From Bacillota bacterium (lineage in GTDB: Bacteria > Bacillota > Clostridia > Christensenellales > Aristaeellaceae): a DNA stretch of 52,043 bases. The position numbers and the translations under genes were made by a program. Where the stretch lies: assembly GCA_023444095.1 (NCBI GenBank), contig JAEZRP010000007.1:1-52043 (forward strand), written 5' to 3'. Numbering within the stretch: the first letter of the stretch is position 1; the number at the start of each line of letters is the position of its first letter. Shown in pieces: positions 7,622 to 15,534 of the stretch. The notes beneath the pieces were generated by a model. That model saw only the letters and a program-made list of their open reading frames with translations, was not told where the DNA came from and did no database searches.

Positions 7622-7650
7622 TTGCAAAGGGCTCACCCTTTGCATATAAT
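7622..7650 (+). promoter_or_regulatory. Promoter of the proS T-box transcript
   Basis: TTGCAA (7622-7627), a 17-nt spacer and a perfect TATAAT (7645-7650). It lies just after the preceding stop codon and about 265 nt before the proS start, leaving room for the whole T-box leader. Confidence 0.7.
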
Positions 7651-7654
7651 GGGC

Positions 7655-7900
7655 GCATATACAACGGCGCGATGAAGGGAAAAGCGCTGCGAACCGCCCC
7701 CAGAGAGCGTGCGGAAGCTGAAAAGCGCGCGGGCGAAACGCGGAAAGCTCCGGCTCCCCGAGCGCGAGGACGACGCAGTTTTCTGCGGAAGTCCGGCGGG
7801 TGCTCCCGATACAGGGCATGCGAGTGGGCGGAAACGCCCGAGCCTGGTGGTACCGCGAAGCGCCGCTTCGTCCATGCGTGGACGGGGCGTATTTTTTTAA
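7655..7900 (+). promoter_or_regulatory. T-box riboswitch (tRNA-Pro responsive)
   Basis: The leader carries T-box landmarks in order: GATGAAGGGAAAAG at the base of stem I (7672-7685), AGAGAG followed by a GGAAGCTG-type distal stem I element (about 7711-7730), proline codons CCG (7750-7752) and CCC (7756-7758) in the expected specifier region, the T-box sequence TGGTGGTACCGCG (7845-7857) that pairs with the tRNA acceptor end, then a terminator. Uncharged tRNA-Pro binding would favour the antiterminator and switch on proS. Which proline codon is the specifier was not resolved by folding. Confidence 0.9.
7861..7898 (+). terminator. T-box terminator / antiterminator switch
   Basis: Stem CGCC..CGTCC (7861-7873), loop ATGCGT, GGACG..GGCG (7880-7889), then seven Ts (7892-7898). 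It follows the T-box motif immediately and competes with the antiterminator fold. Confidence 0.88.
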
Positions 7901-7913
7901 GGGGGAAATCGAG

Positions 7914-9359
7914 ATGGGCAAGAAGGACAAACAGGAATTTGTCACGCAGATCACGCCCCGGAGCGAAGATTTTTCAAAGTGGTATACGGATGTCATTCTC
8001 CGGACCGACATGGTGGACTATGCGCCGGTGCGCGGCTGCATGGTGGTGAAGCCCTACGGCTACGCCGTGTGGGAACTGATCCAGCAGGCGTTCGACAAAC
8101 GGTTCAAGGAGACGGGCCATCAGAACGTCTACATGCCCATGCTGATTCCGGAGAGTCTGCTTCTGAAGGAGGCCGAGCACGTGGAGGGCTTCGCGCCGGA
8201 GGTTGCGTGGGTCACGATGGGCGGCACCGAGAAGCTGGAGGAGCGGCTGGCCATCCGCCCCACGTCCGAGACCATCTTCTGCGCCATGTACGCCAAATGG
8301 GTACAGTCCTGGCGCGACCTGCCCATGAAGTACAATCAGTGGTGCTCGGTGATGCGCTGGGAAAAGACCACGCGGCCGTTTTTGCGCACGTCTGAGTTTC
8401 TCTGGCAGGAGGGCCACACCATCCACGAGACCGCCGAGGAGGCGCAGGAGGAGACGCTCACGATGCTTGAGGTGTACCGCGAGGTCGTCGAGGATGTTCT
8501 CGCCGTGCCCGTCATCTGCGGCCAGAAGACCGAGAAGGAGAAGTTCGCGGGCGCGCGCGCCACGTACTCCATCGAGGCCATGATGCACGACGGCAAGGCG
8601 CTACAGGCCGGTACTTCGCATAACTTCGGCACCAACTTCGCCGAGGCGTTCGGCATCCAGTTCCTCTCGAAGGACGGAAAGCTCGAGTACGTGAACGAAA
8701 CGAGCTGGGGTGTGTCCACGCGCCTCATCGGTGCGATCATCATGACGCACGGCGACGACCGCGGCTTAAAGCTCCCGCCCCACGTCGCGCCCATTCAGGT
8801 GGTCATTCTGCCCATCGCGCAGCACAAGGAGGGCGTGCTTGACAAGGCGCGCGAATTGAAGGCCGGGCTTGAAAAGGCCGGGCTGCGCGTGAACCTCGAC
8901 GACCGCGACACCTACTCGGCGGGCTGGAAGTTCAACGAGTGGGAGATGAAGGGCGTGCCCGTGCGACTCGAGATCGGCCCCCGCGATATAGAAAACGGCG
9001 TCGTCACATGCGTCAGGCGCGACACGCTCGAGAAATCGGCGCTCCCCCTGGACGGCATCGAGACAGCGGTTTCTGCGCTGCTTCATGAAATCCAGACCTC
9101 GATGTTCGGGCAGGCGAGGGAGTTCATGGCCGCGCACACGACCGAGGTTACGACCATGGAGGAACTCGAGGCGGGTGTGCAGAGCGGCTTTGTGAAGGCT
9201 GCCTGGTGCGGCGAACAAAGCTGCGAAGACGCGATCAAGGAAAAGTTCAACGCATCCTCGCGCAACATGCCCTTCGAGCAGCCCGACATGACCGGCAAAA
9301 AATGCGTCTGCTGCGGCAAGGACGCGAAAAAGCGCATCTACTTCGCGAAGGCATATTAG
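7914..9359 (+). CDS. proS: Prolyl-tRNA synthetase (ProS type 3)
   Basis: Class II aminoacyl-tRNA synthetase that charges tRNA-Pro. The 481-aa product lacks the long editing insertion of bacterial-type ProS and is the shorter archaeal/eukaryotic-like form found in many Clostridia. Class II motifs are visible: the motif 1 region YGYAVWELIQQAFDKRFKE, motif 2 (KYNQWCSVMRWEK...RPFLRTSEFLWQEGHT) and motif 3 (GVSTRLIGAIIMTHGDDRGL). An anticodon-binding domain follows, and the C-terminal zinc-ribbon-like end CVCCGKDAKKRIYFAKAY is characteristic of type 3. The start at 7914 follows GGGGGAAA directly after the T-box terminator. A terminator (9366-9399) follows the stop. Confidence 0.96.
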   Translation: MGKKDKQEFVTQITPRSEDFSKWYTDVILRTDMVDYAPVRGCMVVKPYGYAVWELIQQAFDKRFKETGHQNVYMPMLIPESLLLKEAEHVEGFAPEVAWVTMGGTEKLEERLAIRPTSETIFCAMYAKWVQSWRDLPMKYNQWCSVMRWEKTTRPFLRTSEFLWQEGHTIHETAEEAQEETLTMLEVYREVVEDVLAVPVICGQKTEKEKFAGARATYSIEAMMHDGKALQAGTSHNFGTNFAEAFGIQFLSKDGKLEYVNETSWGVSTRLIGAIIMTHGDDRGLKLPPHVAPIQVVILPIAQHKEGVLDKARELKAGLEKAGLRVNLDDRDTYSAGWKFNEWEMKGVPVRLEIGPRDIENGVVTCVRRDTLEKSALPLDGIETAVSALLHEIQTSMFGQAREFMAAHTTEVTTMEELEAGVQSGFVKAAWCGEQSCEDAIKEKFNASSRNMPFEQPDMTGKKCVCCGKDAKKRIYFAKAY

Positions 9360-9365
9360 AAAAAA

Positions 9366-9399
9366 CACCCTCCCCGCCGATTGATCGGCCGGGAGGGTG
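9366..9399. terminator. Bidirectional terminator between proS and the anti-sigma gene
   Basis: Stem CACCCTCCC..GCCGAT / ATCGGC..GGGAGGGTG with a two-base loop. On the minus strand the hairpin is followed by TTTTTTC; on the plus strand by CTCGATTTTC. It sits between two convergent genes and serves both. Confidence 0.88.
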
Positions 9400-9407
9400 C
9401 TCGATTT

Positions 9408-10166
9408 TCAATCGATCACGACGAGCGATTCCGCCACCTTCATCGCTTCCTCGGGTGCGCCGTAGATGCCGACCAGAAAGAAGCGGTTCGCGAACGACCA
9501 GACGACGGTCGAAAGACCATTCTTCTGGACGAGCATGGCATCGGTGCCTCCGACCTTCGTATAGGTGACGTCCGCGTCCTCGGTATCAAGCCCGAGCACC
9601 GTATTTTCGTCGAGTTCGTCGTAGTAGAGAACCCGATCGCCGTCCGCCAGGTAGTACGCGTGGTGCTGGTTGGCGTCCGCGAAGGAAAAGCCGTAGGGGA
9701 TGTAAGTCGGATAAAAGTCGCCCTGGAAGGCTTCCGGCACGTCCGGGACCCCAAACGCCTCATCTTTCATGCGGAAGTCCGTGAATTTCTCCTGCGGATT
9801 CACGAGCAGGCGGGAGAGTGATTCCCGCATCTCCGGACTGACCGCCAGCGCCGAAATGCCGCCGATGAGCGCCACGGCAAGGAGGGCCGCGGCGACCGAT
9901 ATGACGCGGGAGAGTGCGTGGCGGCGAAACAGCCGAAGATTCATCCGCCGTTCCTCCCGTCGCGCGCGCCGCAGGATGCGGGGTCTGGCGTGCTCGAACG
10001 CGCGGTCCATCGCCTCCGGGGTCAATTCAGCGTCTCCCGCGTCGGCCTCCCTCGAAAGCATCTCGACGCGCTGCGCTTCCACCCGCGCGACGGCAAGCCT
10101 GAACAGCGCGTCCTCGCAGTCCGCGAGAAGCCGCGCCTCGCGGGAAACGGTTTCAGATTGCGCCAT
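9408..10166 (-). CDS. Putative membrane anti-sigma factor (DUF4367-like)
   Basis: A 252-aa bitopic protein: a cytoplasmic N-terminal region of about 90 residues rich in charged helices, one transmembrane helix (VISVAAALLAVALIGGISAL, about residues 88-107) and an extracytoplasmic domain ending MLVQKNGLSTVVWSFANRFFLVGIYG, which resembles DUF4367 domains seen in clostridial anti-sigma proteins. The gene overlaps the upstream ECF sigma gene by 14 bp, the usual arrangement for a sigma factor and its membrane inhibitor. The signal sensed is unknown. The anti-sigma role rests mainly on gene order and topology. Confidence 0.75.
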   Translation of the reverse strand: MAQSETVSREARLLADCEDALFRLAVARVEAQRVEMLSREADAGDAELTPEAMDRAFEHARPRILRRARREERRMNLRLFRRHALSRVISVAAALLAVALIGGISALAVSPEMRESLSRLLVNPQEKFTDFRMKDEAFGVPDVPEAFQGDFYPTYIPYGFSFADANQHHAYYLADGDRVLYYDELDENTVLGLDTEDADVTYTKVGGTDAMLVQKNGLSTVVWSFANRFFLVGIYGAPEEAMKVAESLVVID

Positions 10167-10719
10167 TTGCTTCCATCTCCATCATCAGCTGATACGCGCG
10201 CTTGCGTGCCCTGGAGAGCGCCACGCGCACGGTCACGCGCTCAACGCCCAGAATCTCGGCGATCTCCGCGTCTGTCATCTCGGAGAGATACTTCATTCGG
10301 AGCACGTCCTGTTCGCGCGCGGGCAGGTGCCCGACGGCCTCCATCAGCCGCGCGACCATGTCCAGCGCGCACACCCGTTCCAACGGGCCGGGCTCATCCG
10401 CGCTCAGGTCTTCCATGTTCGCATCCGCATCGCGCACGCGCCGCCTGCCCTCTACCCGGAGGTGCGAGAGCGCCGTGTTCCTCACTGTAGAAATGACATA
10501 GGCGCGCAGAATGTTTCCGTCCATCTCGCGGATAACATGAATTTTACGTATCAGCGAGACGCAGGCGTCCGCGACGACGTCGTCCAGATCCCGGCCCGCG
10601 CCCATGACCTTGTGCGCCGTCCAGTACATCAGCCTGTGATTGTCGCGGTAAACCCTTTCCATAAAGCGCCGGTCGGATTCATCGTCGATCGATAGAATCG
10701 CGCAGGGAAAAATCAGCAT
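10153..10719 (-). CDS. ECF-type RNA polymerase sigma factor
   Basis: Extracytoplasmic-function sigma factor, 188 aa. Region 2 lies at about residues 20-80 (RLMYWTAHKVMGAGRDLDDVVADACVSL holds the 2.1/2.2 helices), and region 4 is at the C-terminus with a helix-turn-helix MTDAEIAEILGVERVTVRVAL. No large region 3 is present. The start at 10719 has GGAGG at 5 nt, so the longer in-frame reading to 10746 is not used. It is cotranscribed with the membrane protein that overlaps its end. ECF factors often control their own operon, but no matching promoter was recognised. Confidence 0.9.
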   Translation of the reverse strand: MLIFPCAILSIDDESDRRFMERVYRDNHRLMYWTAHKVMGAGRDLDDVVADACVSLIRKIHVIREMDGNILRAYVISTVRNTALSHLRVEGRRRVRDADANMEDLSADEPGPLERVCALDMVARLMEAVGHLPAREQDVLRMKYLSEMTDAEIAEILGVERVTVRVALSRARKRAYQLMMEMEANGAI

Positions 10720-10747
10720 ATCGGCCTCCGGCTCGCCCTCCCGCACA

Positions 10748-10776
10748 TTGACGGCGGCAGGCGCGGCTGATAAAAT
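10748..10776 (+). promoter_or_regulatory. Promoter of the GNAT gene
   Basis: TTGACG (10748-10753), a 17-nt spacer and TAAAAT (10771-10776), 22 nt before the start codon at 10799. It lies in the region upstream of the divergent sigma-factor gene. Confidence 0.55.
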
Positions 10777-10798
10777 GTCATGCAGGGGGGTGTGAAAA

Positions 10799-11515
10799 AT
10801 GGAAGAGATTTCCTACCAAGGCGTCCTTTCTTACGACGAAATTCTGCCTATGGAAGTTGCATCATTTGGCGACGGCGCAATCACAAAAATACAATTTGAC
10901 GAGCGGGTGCAGGGGCCGTATTGGACGGTTCGGGAAAGTGGAGCGCTGGTAGGCTTCATGAATGCGGCTGTCCGGACAGAACACCTCCACATCATGCACA
11001 TCGAGGTCGCGCCCGTCTTCCGCCGGCGCGGAATCGCGGGGCGGCTGCTCGACGCGGCGCGCGCATTCGCGGCTGAAGCGGGCGTTCCGCGCATGATGCT
11101 TCGGGTTCGGGCGGACAACACACCCGCCCGCAGTCTATACCAAAAGCATAATTTTCGGGAGACAGGCCGTCGCCAGTGCCGGTTCGCGCTTCCTGTAGAG
11201 CGGCTTCCCGCCGGGACGGACATCCGCGCCGAAAGAGGCGGCGACGGATACAAGAATCCAGTTCGGCTTGTTCGCAGGGGATATGAGGTCGGCGCCGGGC
11301 AGTTCAACGAGGAGGTTTCGGGCGTGAAGGACATCCGCCTTGAGAACCCCGAGACAGACCTGCTCCCCGCGCTCGCCGCGCTTCGATCCCTCCTGAAGCC
11401 CGGCAGCGAGCTTCTCTACGTCATGACGGACGACGACGCGGTCATTCAATCGTGCGAGGACAGCCAACTCATCCTCCAAAGCACCATCCTGGATCTGGAA
11501 TGCCCGCTCACCTGA
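10799..11515 (+). CDS. GNAT-family N-acetyltransferase with C-terminal extension
   Basis: The first about 135 residues form a GNAT fold: the MHIEVAPVFRRRGIAGRLLD segment holds the acetyl-CoA pyrophosphate loop (RRRGIAGR), and the C-terminal GNAT strand is ARSLYQKHNFRETGRR. The substrate is unknown. About 100 further residues follow (RAERGGDGYKNPVRLVRR to the end) with no recognised fold; they contain a Leu-rich helix LLPALAALRSLLKPGSELLY. The frame is continuous, so this is either a lineage-specific domain or an end extension. The gene has its own promoter and GGGGGG ribosome-binding site and is followed by a copy of the palindromic repeat. Confidence 0.82.
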   Translation: MEEISYQGVLSYDEILPMEVASFGDGAITKIQFDERVQGPYWTVRESGALVGFMNAAVRTEHLHIMHIEVAPVFRRRGIAGRLLDAARAFAAEAGVPRMMLRVRADNTPARSLYQKHNFRETGRRQCRFALPVERLPAGTDIRAERGGDGYKNPVRLVRRGYEVGAGQFNEEVSGVKDIRLENPETDLLPALAALRSLLKPGSELLYVMTDDDAVIQSCEDSQLILQSTILDLECPLT

Positions 11516-11528
11516 TCCCACATAGAAA

Positions 11529-11567
11529 AATCGGCCGTCCAGGGTTTGGACCCCCGAACGACCGACG
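11529..11567 (+). repeat. Palindromic repeat, copy 2 (core palindrome only)
   Basis: Arms TCGGCCGTCCAGGG (11531-11544) and CCCCCGAACGACCGA (11551-11565) around TTTGGA. It matches the central palindrome of the 5.9 and 41.6 kb copies. The other modules are absent. Confidence 0.6.
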
Positions 11568-11630
11568 CAAGCATTCTAAAAACATTCTGTTTGGAAAAAA
11601 AGAGACGTGCAATCTTCGGCAGAGGCCCAG

Positions 11631-12185
11631 TCACTCCTTGGCCTCCCCCGTCACCAGCCCGGCGCGCACCTCGTCGATCTCGGCCTGCAGCGCCGCGAGA
11701 TCTTCGCCCGCGAGGTACCGGTCGAGGTACTCGCCCACATAATCGAGCATCGGCTCGCCGCCGAGGTAGACGCCGTGCTCCTCGTCACCAATAAAGACGA
11801 CCGGCAGATACCCGTAGAGTTCCTGCGGAATGCCGTAGGCGGCGTAATAGGCGTCATAGGAACGGTCGTTGGCCTCCAGGCGGCAGTTCAGGATGCGATA
11901 GAGCATCGTGCCGTCGTAGAGACGGTTTCCAAGCTGTCCCTTGATGATCCCGTGATACCGAACGATGTCCTGGCAGTTGCCGCAGCCGGGACTGTCCACT
12001 CCGCAGCCGCCGCACAGGTCGAAGCAAAACACCGTCAGTTCGACGTCGTATGTCCGCTCCATCGGTGCCGGGGTCGCGACCGCATCCGTGGAGGCCCCTT
12101 CCGAGGCCCCCACGTGCGCGCTCTGTGTCGGCAGGAGAATCATAAGGGCCAACAGGAGCGCAATTCCAACTCTTTTAAGAAGCAT
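11631..12185 (-). CDS. Exported thioredoxin-like protein, Cys-rich
   Basis: 184 aa with an N-terminal signal sequence (about residues 1-27; no lipobox Cys) and a thioredoxin-like mature domain. The strand-plus-active-site segment is VELTVFCFDLCGGCG, with C58-G-G-C61 in the thioredoxin CxxC position. Four further Cys (C54, C68, C71, C101) may form structural disulfides or a second redox pair. The LPVVFIGDEE segment near residue 127 fits the cis-Pro loop before the fourth strand. The start overlaps the ABC ATPase stop by 11 bp, so it is the last gene of the peptide-importer operon. A redox partner for the transporter or its substrate is inference. Confidence 0.78.
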   Translation of the reverse strand: MLLKRVGIALLLALMILLPTQSAHVGASEGASTDAVATPAPMERTYDVELTVFCFDLCGGCGVDSPGCGNCQDIVRYHGIIKGQLGNRLYDGTMLYRILNCRLEANDRSYDAYYAAYGIPQELYGYLPVVFIGDEEHGVYLGGEPMLDYVGEYLDRYLAGEDLAALQAEIDEVRAGLVTGEAKE

Positions 12186-13704
12186 TTTTCGTCAGCGGGT
12201 GATAGCACAGCACCTGCCGCTCGCCGCCGAGATCGACCATGTACGGGCGCGTCTTGACGCACTCGTCGGTGACGTAGGGGCAGCGCGCCGCGAACTTGCA
12301 GTGCGTCACGGAGTACTCCTTGTCCTCCATATCCGGCATCGCGACATCCTGCTTCCACTTGTCGCCCACGCGCGGCACGGAGTCCATGAGGAGCTTCGTG
12401 TAGGGATGCGCGGGGTTCTCCATGATGTCCTTCGCCGTGCCGTACTCGATCAGGCAGCCGCGGTAGAGCGTCGCGATATAATCGGATACGTAGTAGGCGG
12501 TGGAGAGGTCGTGCGTGATGTAGATGAAGCTGATGCCATACTGGTCGCGCAGTTCCTTGAAGAGGTTGACGATGTTCATCTTCATGGACGCGTCGATCAT
12601 GGCGACGGGCTCGTCGGCGATGATGATCTTCGGCTTTGTGATGAGTGCGCGCGCGATGGAAACGCGCTGAAGCTCTCCGCCGGAGAACTGGTTCGAATAC
12701 TTGCCGCGCACGACGTCCAGGGAGAGGCCGACGGAGTGCAGCGCCTCGTCCACGCGCTTGACCGCCTCAGCCTTGTTCTTCGCGATGTCGAGGCGCCGCG
12801 CGGTGTTAAAGAGGTACTTATCGACCGACTTGCGGCTCGAGAACGCCTCGAAGGGGTTCTGGAAGATGGGCTGCACGTCGAGCCGGAATCGGCGGAACGG
12901 ATACGACTTGATCGCGGCAATCAGAAGGAGGAGGATGCCCAACGCGAATATGCCGCCGCCGATGAGCGAGACGCGCGCGCCGATGAGGAGCATCCGGGCA
13001 ATGAGGTTCACCCTCGACGAGGAGACCTCGATGATCATGCCCTCCTCATACTTGCGGCTGTCCTGAAGCGCGCTAATCCTTTCGCTGATCAGGTAGTCCT
13101 CGACCGTACCCCGAAGACCGCGCGCGTCGAGCTCCGCGGTAAGGTTCGCGATGTCGGTCTCCCGCGCGATGGCTCGCGCGTCCCTCGTCTTCCCGTTCGC
13201 CTCGGACGCCTTCACAATCTCCATGTAGGCGGGCTCGCCCTTGTATTCGCCCGCATCGTACCGGATGATGATTGCGTTCGTGTCGCCAAAGCCGAGGCCA
13301 TAGCGGTTGCCCATGACGGAAATGTGATACATGCCGAACGCGCCGACGAGCGCGACGACGATGCCCAGAACGACCGCGATCAGGCCGAGGGTATGGGTGA
13401 TGAACTTCTTTCTCCAGATCTCGGGGGCGTTCGCCTTCTCGACGTAGTTGTGCCCGTCGAGCATGATATTGCCCCTGTCGATGTCGAGAAGCCTGAGGAT
13501 CATCTTGCACAGGGTCGACTTTCCGCACCCGGACTCGCCGACGATCGAGAGAATGACCGGCTTTTCCGAAGAGATGGAGAAGGACACGTCGTCGACCGCC
13601 GTCAGCTTCTTTCGGGAGAGCAGGCTGCCGATTTTAAAGACCTTGCTGACATGCTGCACTTCGAGCATGTTTTTTCCATTTTTGGCCGCAGTCTTCTCAG
13701 CCAT
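12175..13704 (-). CDS. Peptide ABC ATPase with a two-helix membrane insertion in the nucleotide-binding domain
   Basis: OppF/DppF-like ATPase subunit, 509 aa against about 320 usual. Motifs in order: Walker A GESGCGKST (56-64), Q-loop in QPIFQNPFEAF (Gln282), signature SGGELQR (341-347), Walker B IIIADEP (360-366), H-loop His398, and the C-terminal peptide-transporter domain with HPYTKLLMDSVPRVGDK and CKFAARCP. Between about residues 99 and 272, before the Q-loop, lies an insertion: a hydrophobic helix (101-124, LGLIAVVLGIVVALVGAFG), about 110 polar residues, then a second helix (about 245-266, LIGGGIFALGILLLLIAAI). The single frame is uninterrupted. It overlaps the preceding ATPase gene by 8 bp and the thioredoxin-like gene by 11 bp. 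Catalytic residues look intact; topology and function of the insertion are unknown. Confidence 0.88.
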   Translation of the reverse strand: MAEKTAAKNGKNMLEVQHVSKVFKIGSLLSRKKLTAVDDVSFSISSEKPVILSIVGESGCGKSTLCKMILRLLDIDRGNIMLDGHNYVEKANAPEIWRKKFITHTLGLIAVVLGIVVALVGAFGMYHISVMGNRYGLGFGDTNAIIIRYDAGEYKGEPAYMEIVKASEANGKTRDARAIARETDIANLTAELDARGLRGTVEDYLISERISALQDSRKYEEGMIIEVSSSRVNLIARMLLIGARVSLIGGGIFALGILLLLIAAIKSYPFRRFRLDVQPIFQNPFEAFSSRKSVDKYLFNTARRLDIAKNKAEAVKRVDEALHSVGLSLDVVRGKYSNQFSGGELQRVSIARALITKPKIIIADEPVAMIDASMKMNIVNLFKELRDQYGISFIYITHDLSTAYYVSDYIATLYRGCLIEYGTAKDIMENPAHPYTKLLMDSVPRVGDKWKQDVAMPDMEDKEYSVTHCKFAARCPYVTDECVKTRPYMVDLGGERQVLCYHPLTKNAS

Positions 13705-14677
13705 TCGGGTTCCCCTCCTTGTTCAGAAGATGGCACGCGGCGAAGCGGCCGGGCGCGACCTCGCAGAATTCGGGCACGACCTTCGTGCACAGTCCGAACG
13801 CCTTCGGGCAGCGCGGCGCGAACCGGCATCCGGGAGGCGGATTCCGGAGGGACGGCGGCTCGCCCTTGATGCCCACGCGCTGACTCTTATCGCCGACGCG
13901 CGGGAGGGCATTGATGAGCATGCTGGTGTACGGATGCATGGGATGGGCGAACATCTCGGTGGTCTTGCCGATCTCCATGATCTTGCCCGAGTACATGATC
14001 GCGATCCGGTCCGTAATCTGATAATGGACGCCCAGATCGTGGCTGACGAAGATCATGGTGTTCTGCGTCTGCTTCTGAAGCTTCATGAGAAGCATCAGAA
14101 TGCCGCGCTGCACGACCACGTCGAGCGCGGTCGTCGGTTCGTCCGCGAGCACGATGCTCGGGTTCATGAACGTCGCAAGCGCGATGATGACCCTTTGGCG
14201 CATGCCGCCCGAAAGCTGAAAGGGGTACGCGTCCAGCACGTCCGGGGAAAGGTTCAGAGCGACGAGGTAATCCTGCACGCGCTTGAGCGTCTGCTGGGGC
14301 GTCTCGCGCCGCTTGTCCACCTCGGGGATCGAATCGAGAAACTGGTTCTTGAGCCGCGAGATGGGGTTGAGAACCGACATCGCGGCCTGGGGCACGTAGG
14401 AGATGTTGTTCCACCAGGTCTTTCTGATCTCGCCAGTTTTGTATTGGAAGGTCTGACCGTTCCTTTTGCCGGTGATGACGACCTGTCCCTTGTCCACCTC
14501 AAGCGGGAACTCGATGATGTCGTACATGGCCTTCATGATCGTGGACTTTCCGCAGCCGGATTCGCCCGCGATCCCAAAGATCTCGTTGTCGTACACATCA
14601 AAGTTGCAATCTTCTACGGCGACCACATTTCCATCCAGCGTCTTGTAAGAAGCGGTAAGATGGTCAATTTTCAGCAT
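13697..14677 (-). CDS. Peptide ABC transporter ATP-binding protein (OppD/DppD-like)
   Basis: First ATPase of the dipeptide/oligopeptide importer, 326 aa, normal length. Walker A GESGCGKST lies near residues 39-47, the Q-loop in VPQAAMSVLNP, signature LSGGMRQR, Walker B IVLADEPTTALD and the switch His in FVSHDLG. The C-terminal oligopeptide-specific region has HPYTSMLINALPRVGDK and a Cys-containing CRFAPRCPKAFGLC segment, which in some family members holds a metal cluster. No insertion is present, in contrast to its partner. Start and stop overlap both neighbours (1 bp with the permease stop, 8 bp with the second ATPase). Confidence 0.93.
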   Translation of the reverse strand: MLKIDHLTASYKTLDGNVVAVEDCNFDVYDNEIFGIAGESGCGKSTIMKAMYDIIEFPLEVDKGQVVITGKRNGQTFQYKTGEIRKTWWNNISYVPQAAMSVLNPISRLKNQFLDSIPEVDKRRETPQQTLKRVQDYLVALNLSPDVLDAYPFQLSGGMRQRVIIALATFMNPSIVLADEPTTALDVVVQRGILMLLMKLQKQTQNTMIFVSHDLGVHYQITDRIAIMYSGKIMEIGKTTEMFAHPMHPYTSMLINALPRVGDKSQRVGIKGEPPSLRNPPPGCRFAPRCPKAFGLCTKVVPEFCEVAPGRFAACHLLNKEGNPNG

Positions 14678-15519
14678 TACAATCTACCTCTCTTCTTGGA
14701 AATGTACTCGTTGTAGCCAGTGATGAGCATGAACAGCGAGATGAAGAGAATCATCGTCGTCGTGATCGGCGAGCCGATCCAGAGCCACTTCTTCGCCATG
14801 ATGGCGTTTCGGTCGCGCGACCACTGGATCATGTTGCCGAGCGTCGGAAGCGTCGAGGACGAAAGGCCCAGAACCGCGAGGCTCGACTCCTGGCCAATGG
14901 CCACGAGGATCGCGTTCATGAAGTTCGAGAGCGACCAGGTAAGAAGGTAGGGCAGAATCTCCGTCACGACGATCTGCAATATGCCCTCGCCCGAGAAGCG
15001 GGCGGTGGAGATGAAGTCGCGCTCCTTCATGGAGAGGCACATCGCGCGCACATGGCGCGAGGGATGCGCCCACGCGAAGAGCGAGAGCACGATCGCGATC
15101 GGAAGAACGGTCAATGATCCGCTCATGAGCGATGTCATGAGGATCAGAACCGGGAGGGACGGAATGACGATGAAGGTGTCAGAAATTGTCATCATGATTC
15201 GGTCGACCGTGCCGCCCACGAAGCCTGCGACGAGTCCGTAGAGGACGCCCACTACGGTCCCGAAGATGCCGACGATGACGCCGATGATGATGGAGTTGCG
15301 AAGGGAGAAGATCAGCATCCAGAAGGTATCCTGGCCAAGCGAGGTCGTGCCCAGAAGGTGCTGCGCGCTGATCGGCAAATTTTTCTTGTAGGAGTTATAC
15401 TCCGTGATACTCGGCCCCGTATAGAACAGGGTCACGATGAACGCGCAGATGACAAGGACCGCAACCACGAAAAAACCGATCTTGAAGCGGGCAGAGGTAT
15501 TTCTCCAAATCTTTTTCAT
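14677..15519 (-). CDS. Peptide ABC transporter permease (DppC/OppC-like)
   Basis: Inner-membrane permease, 280 aa, with an N-terminal anchor helix (FKIGFFVVAVLVICAFIVTL) followed by five further predicted helices. The cytoplasmic EAA loop that contacts the ATPase is recognisable as MKERDFISTARFSGEGILQI. The segment HLLGTTSLGQDTFWMLI near residue 55 is the conserved LGTDxxGRD block of DppC proteins in divergent form (SLGQD). It pairs with the DppB-like permease encoded 15 bp upstream and shares TAATG with the ATPase gene after it. Confidence 0.92.
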   Translation of the reverse strand: MKKIWRNTSARFKIGFFVVAVLVICAFIVTLFYTGPSITEYNSYKKNLPISAQHLLGTTSLGQDTFWMLIFSLRNSIIIGVIVGIFGTVVGVLYGLVAGFVGGTVDRIMMTISDTFIVIPSLPVLILMTSLMSGSLTVLPIAIVLSLFAWAHPSRHVRAMCLSMKERDFISTARFSGEGILQIVVTEILPYLLTWSLSNFMNAILVAIGQESSLAVLGLSSSTLPTLGNMIQWSRDRNAIMAKKWLWIGSPITTTMILFISLFMLITGYNEYISKKRGRL

Positions 15520-15534
15520 GTCCTTATGCCCCCT

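Noticed and set aside
7672..8049. 125-codon ORF across the T-box and proS start
   Set aside because: It lies in the T-box RNA and a shadow frame of proS.
12889..13410. Insertion in the ABC ATPase as two fused or frameshifted genes
   Set aside because: The frame is continuous with no internal start or stop, and the ATPase core resumes in register exactly before the Q-loop; kept as an insertion instead.
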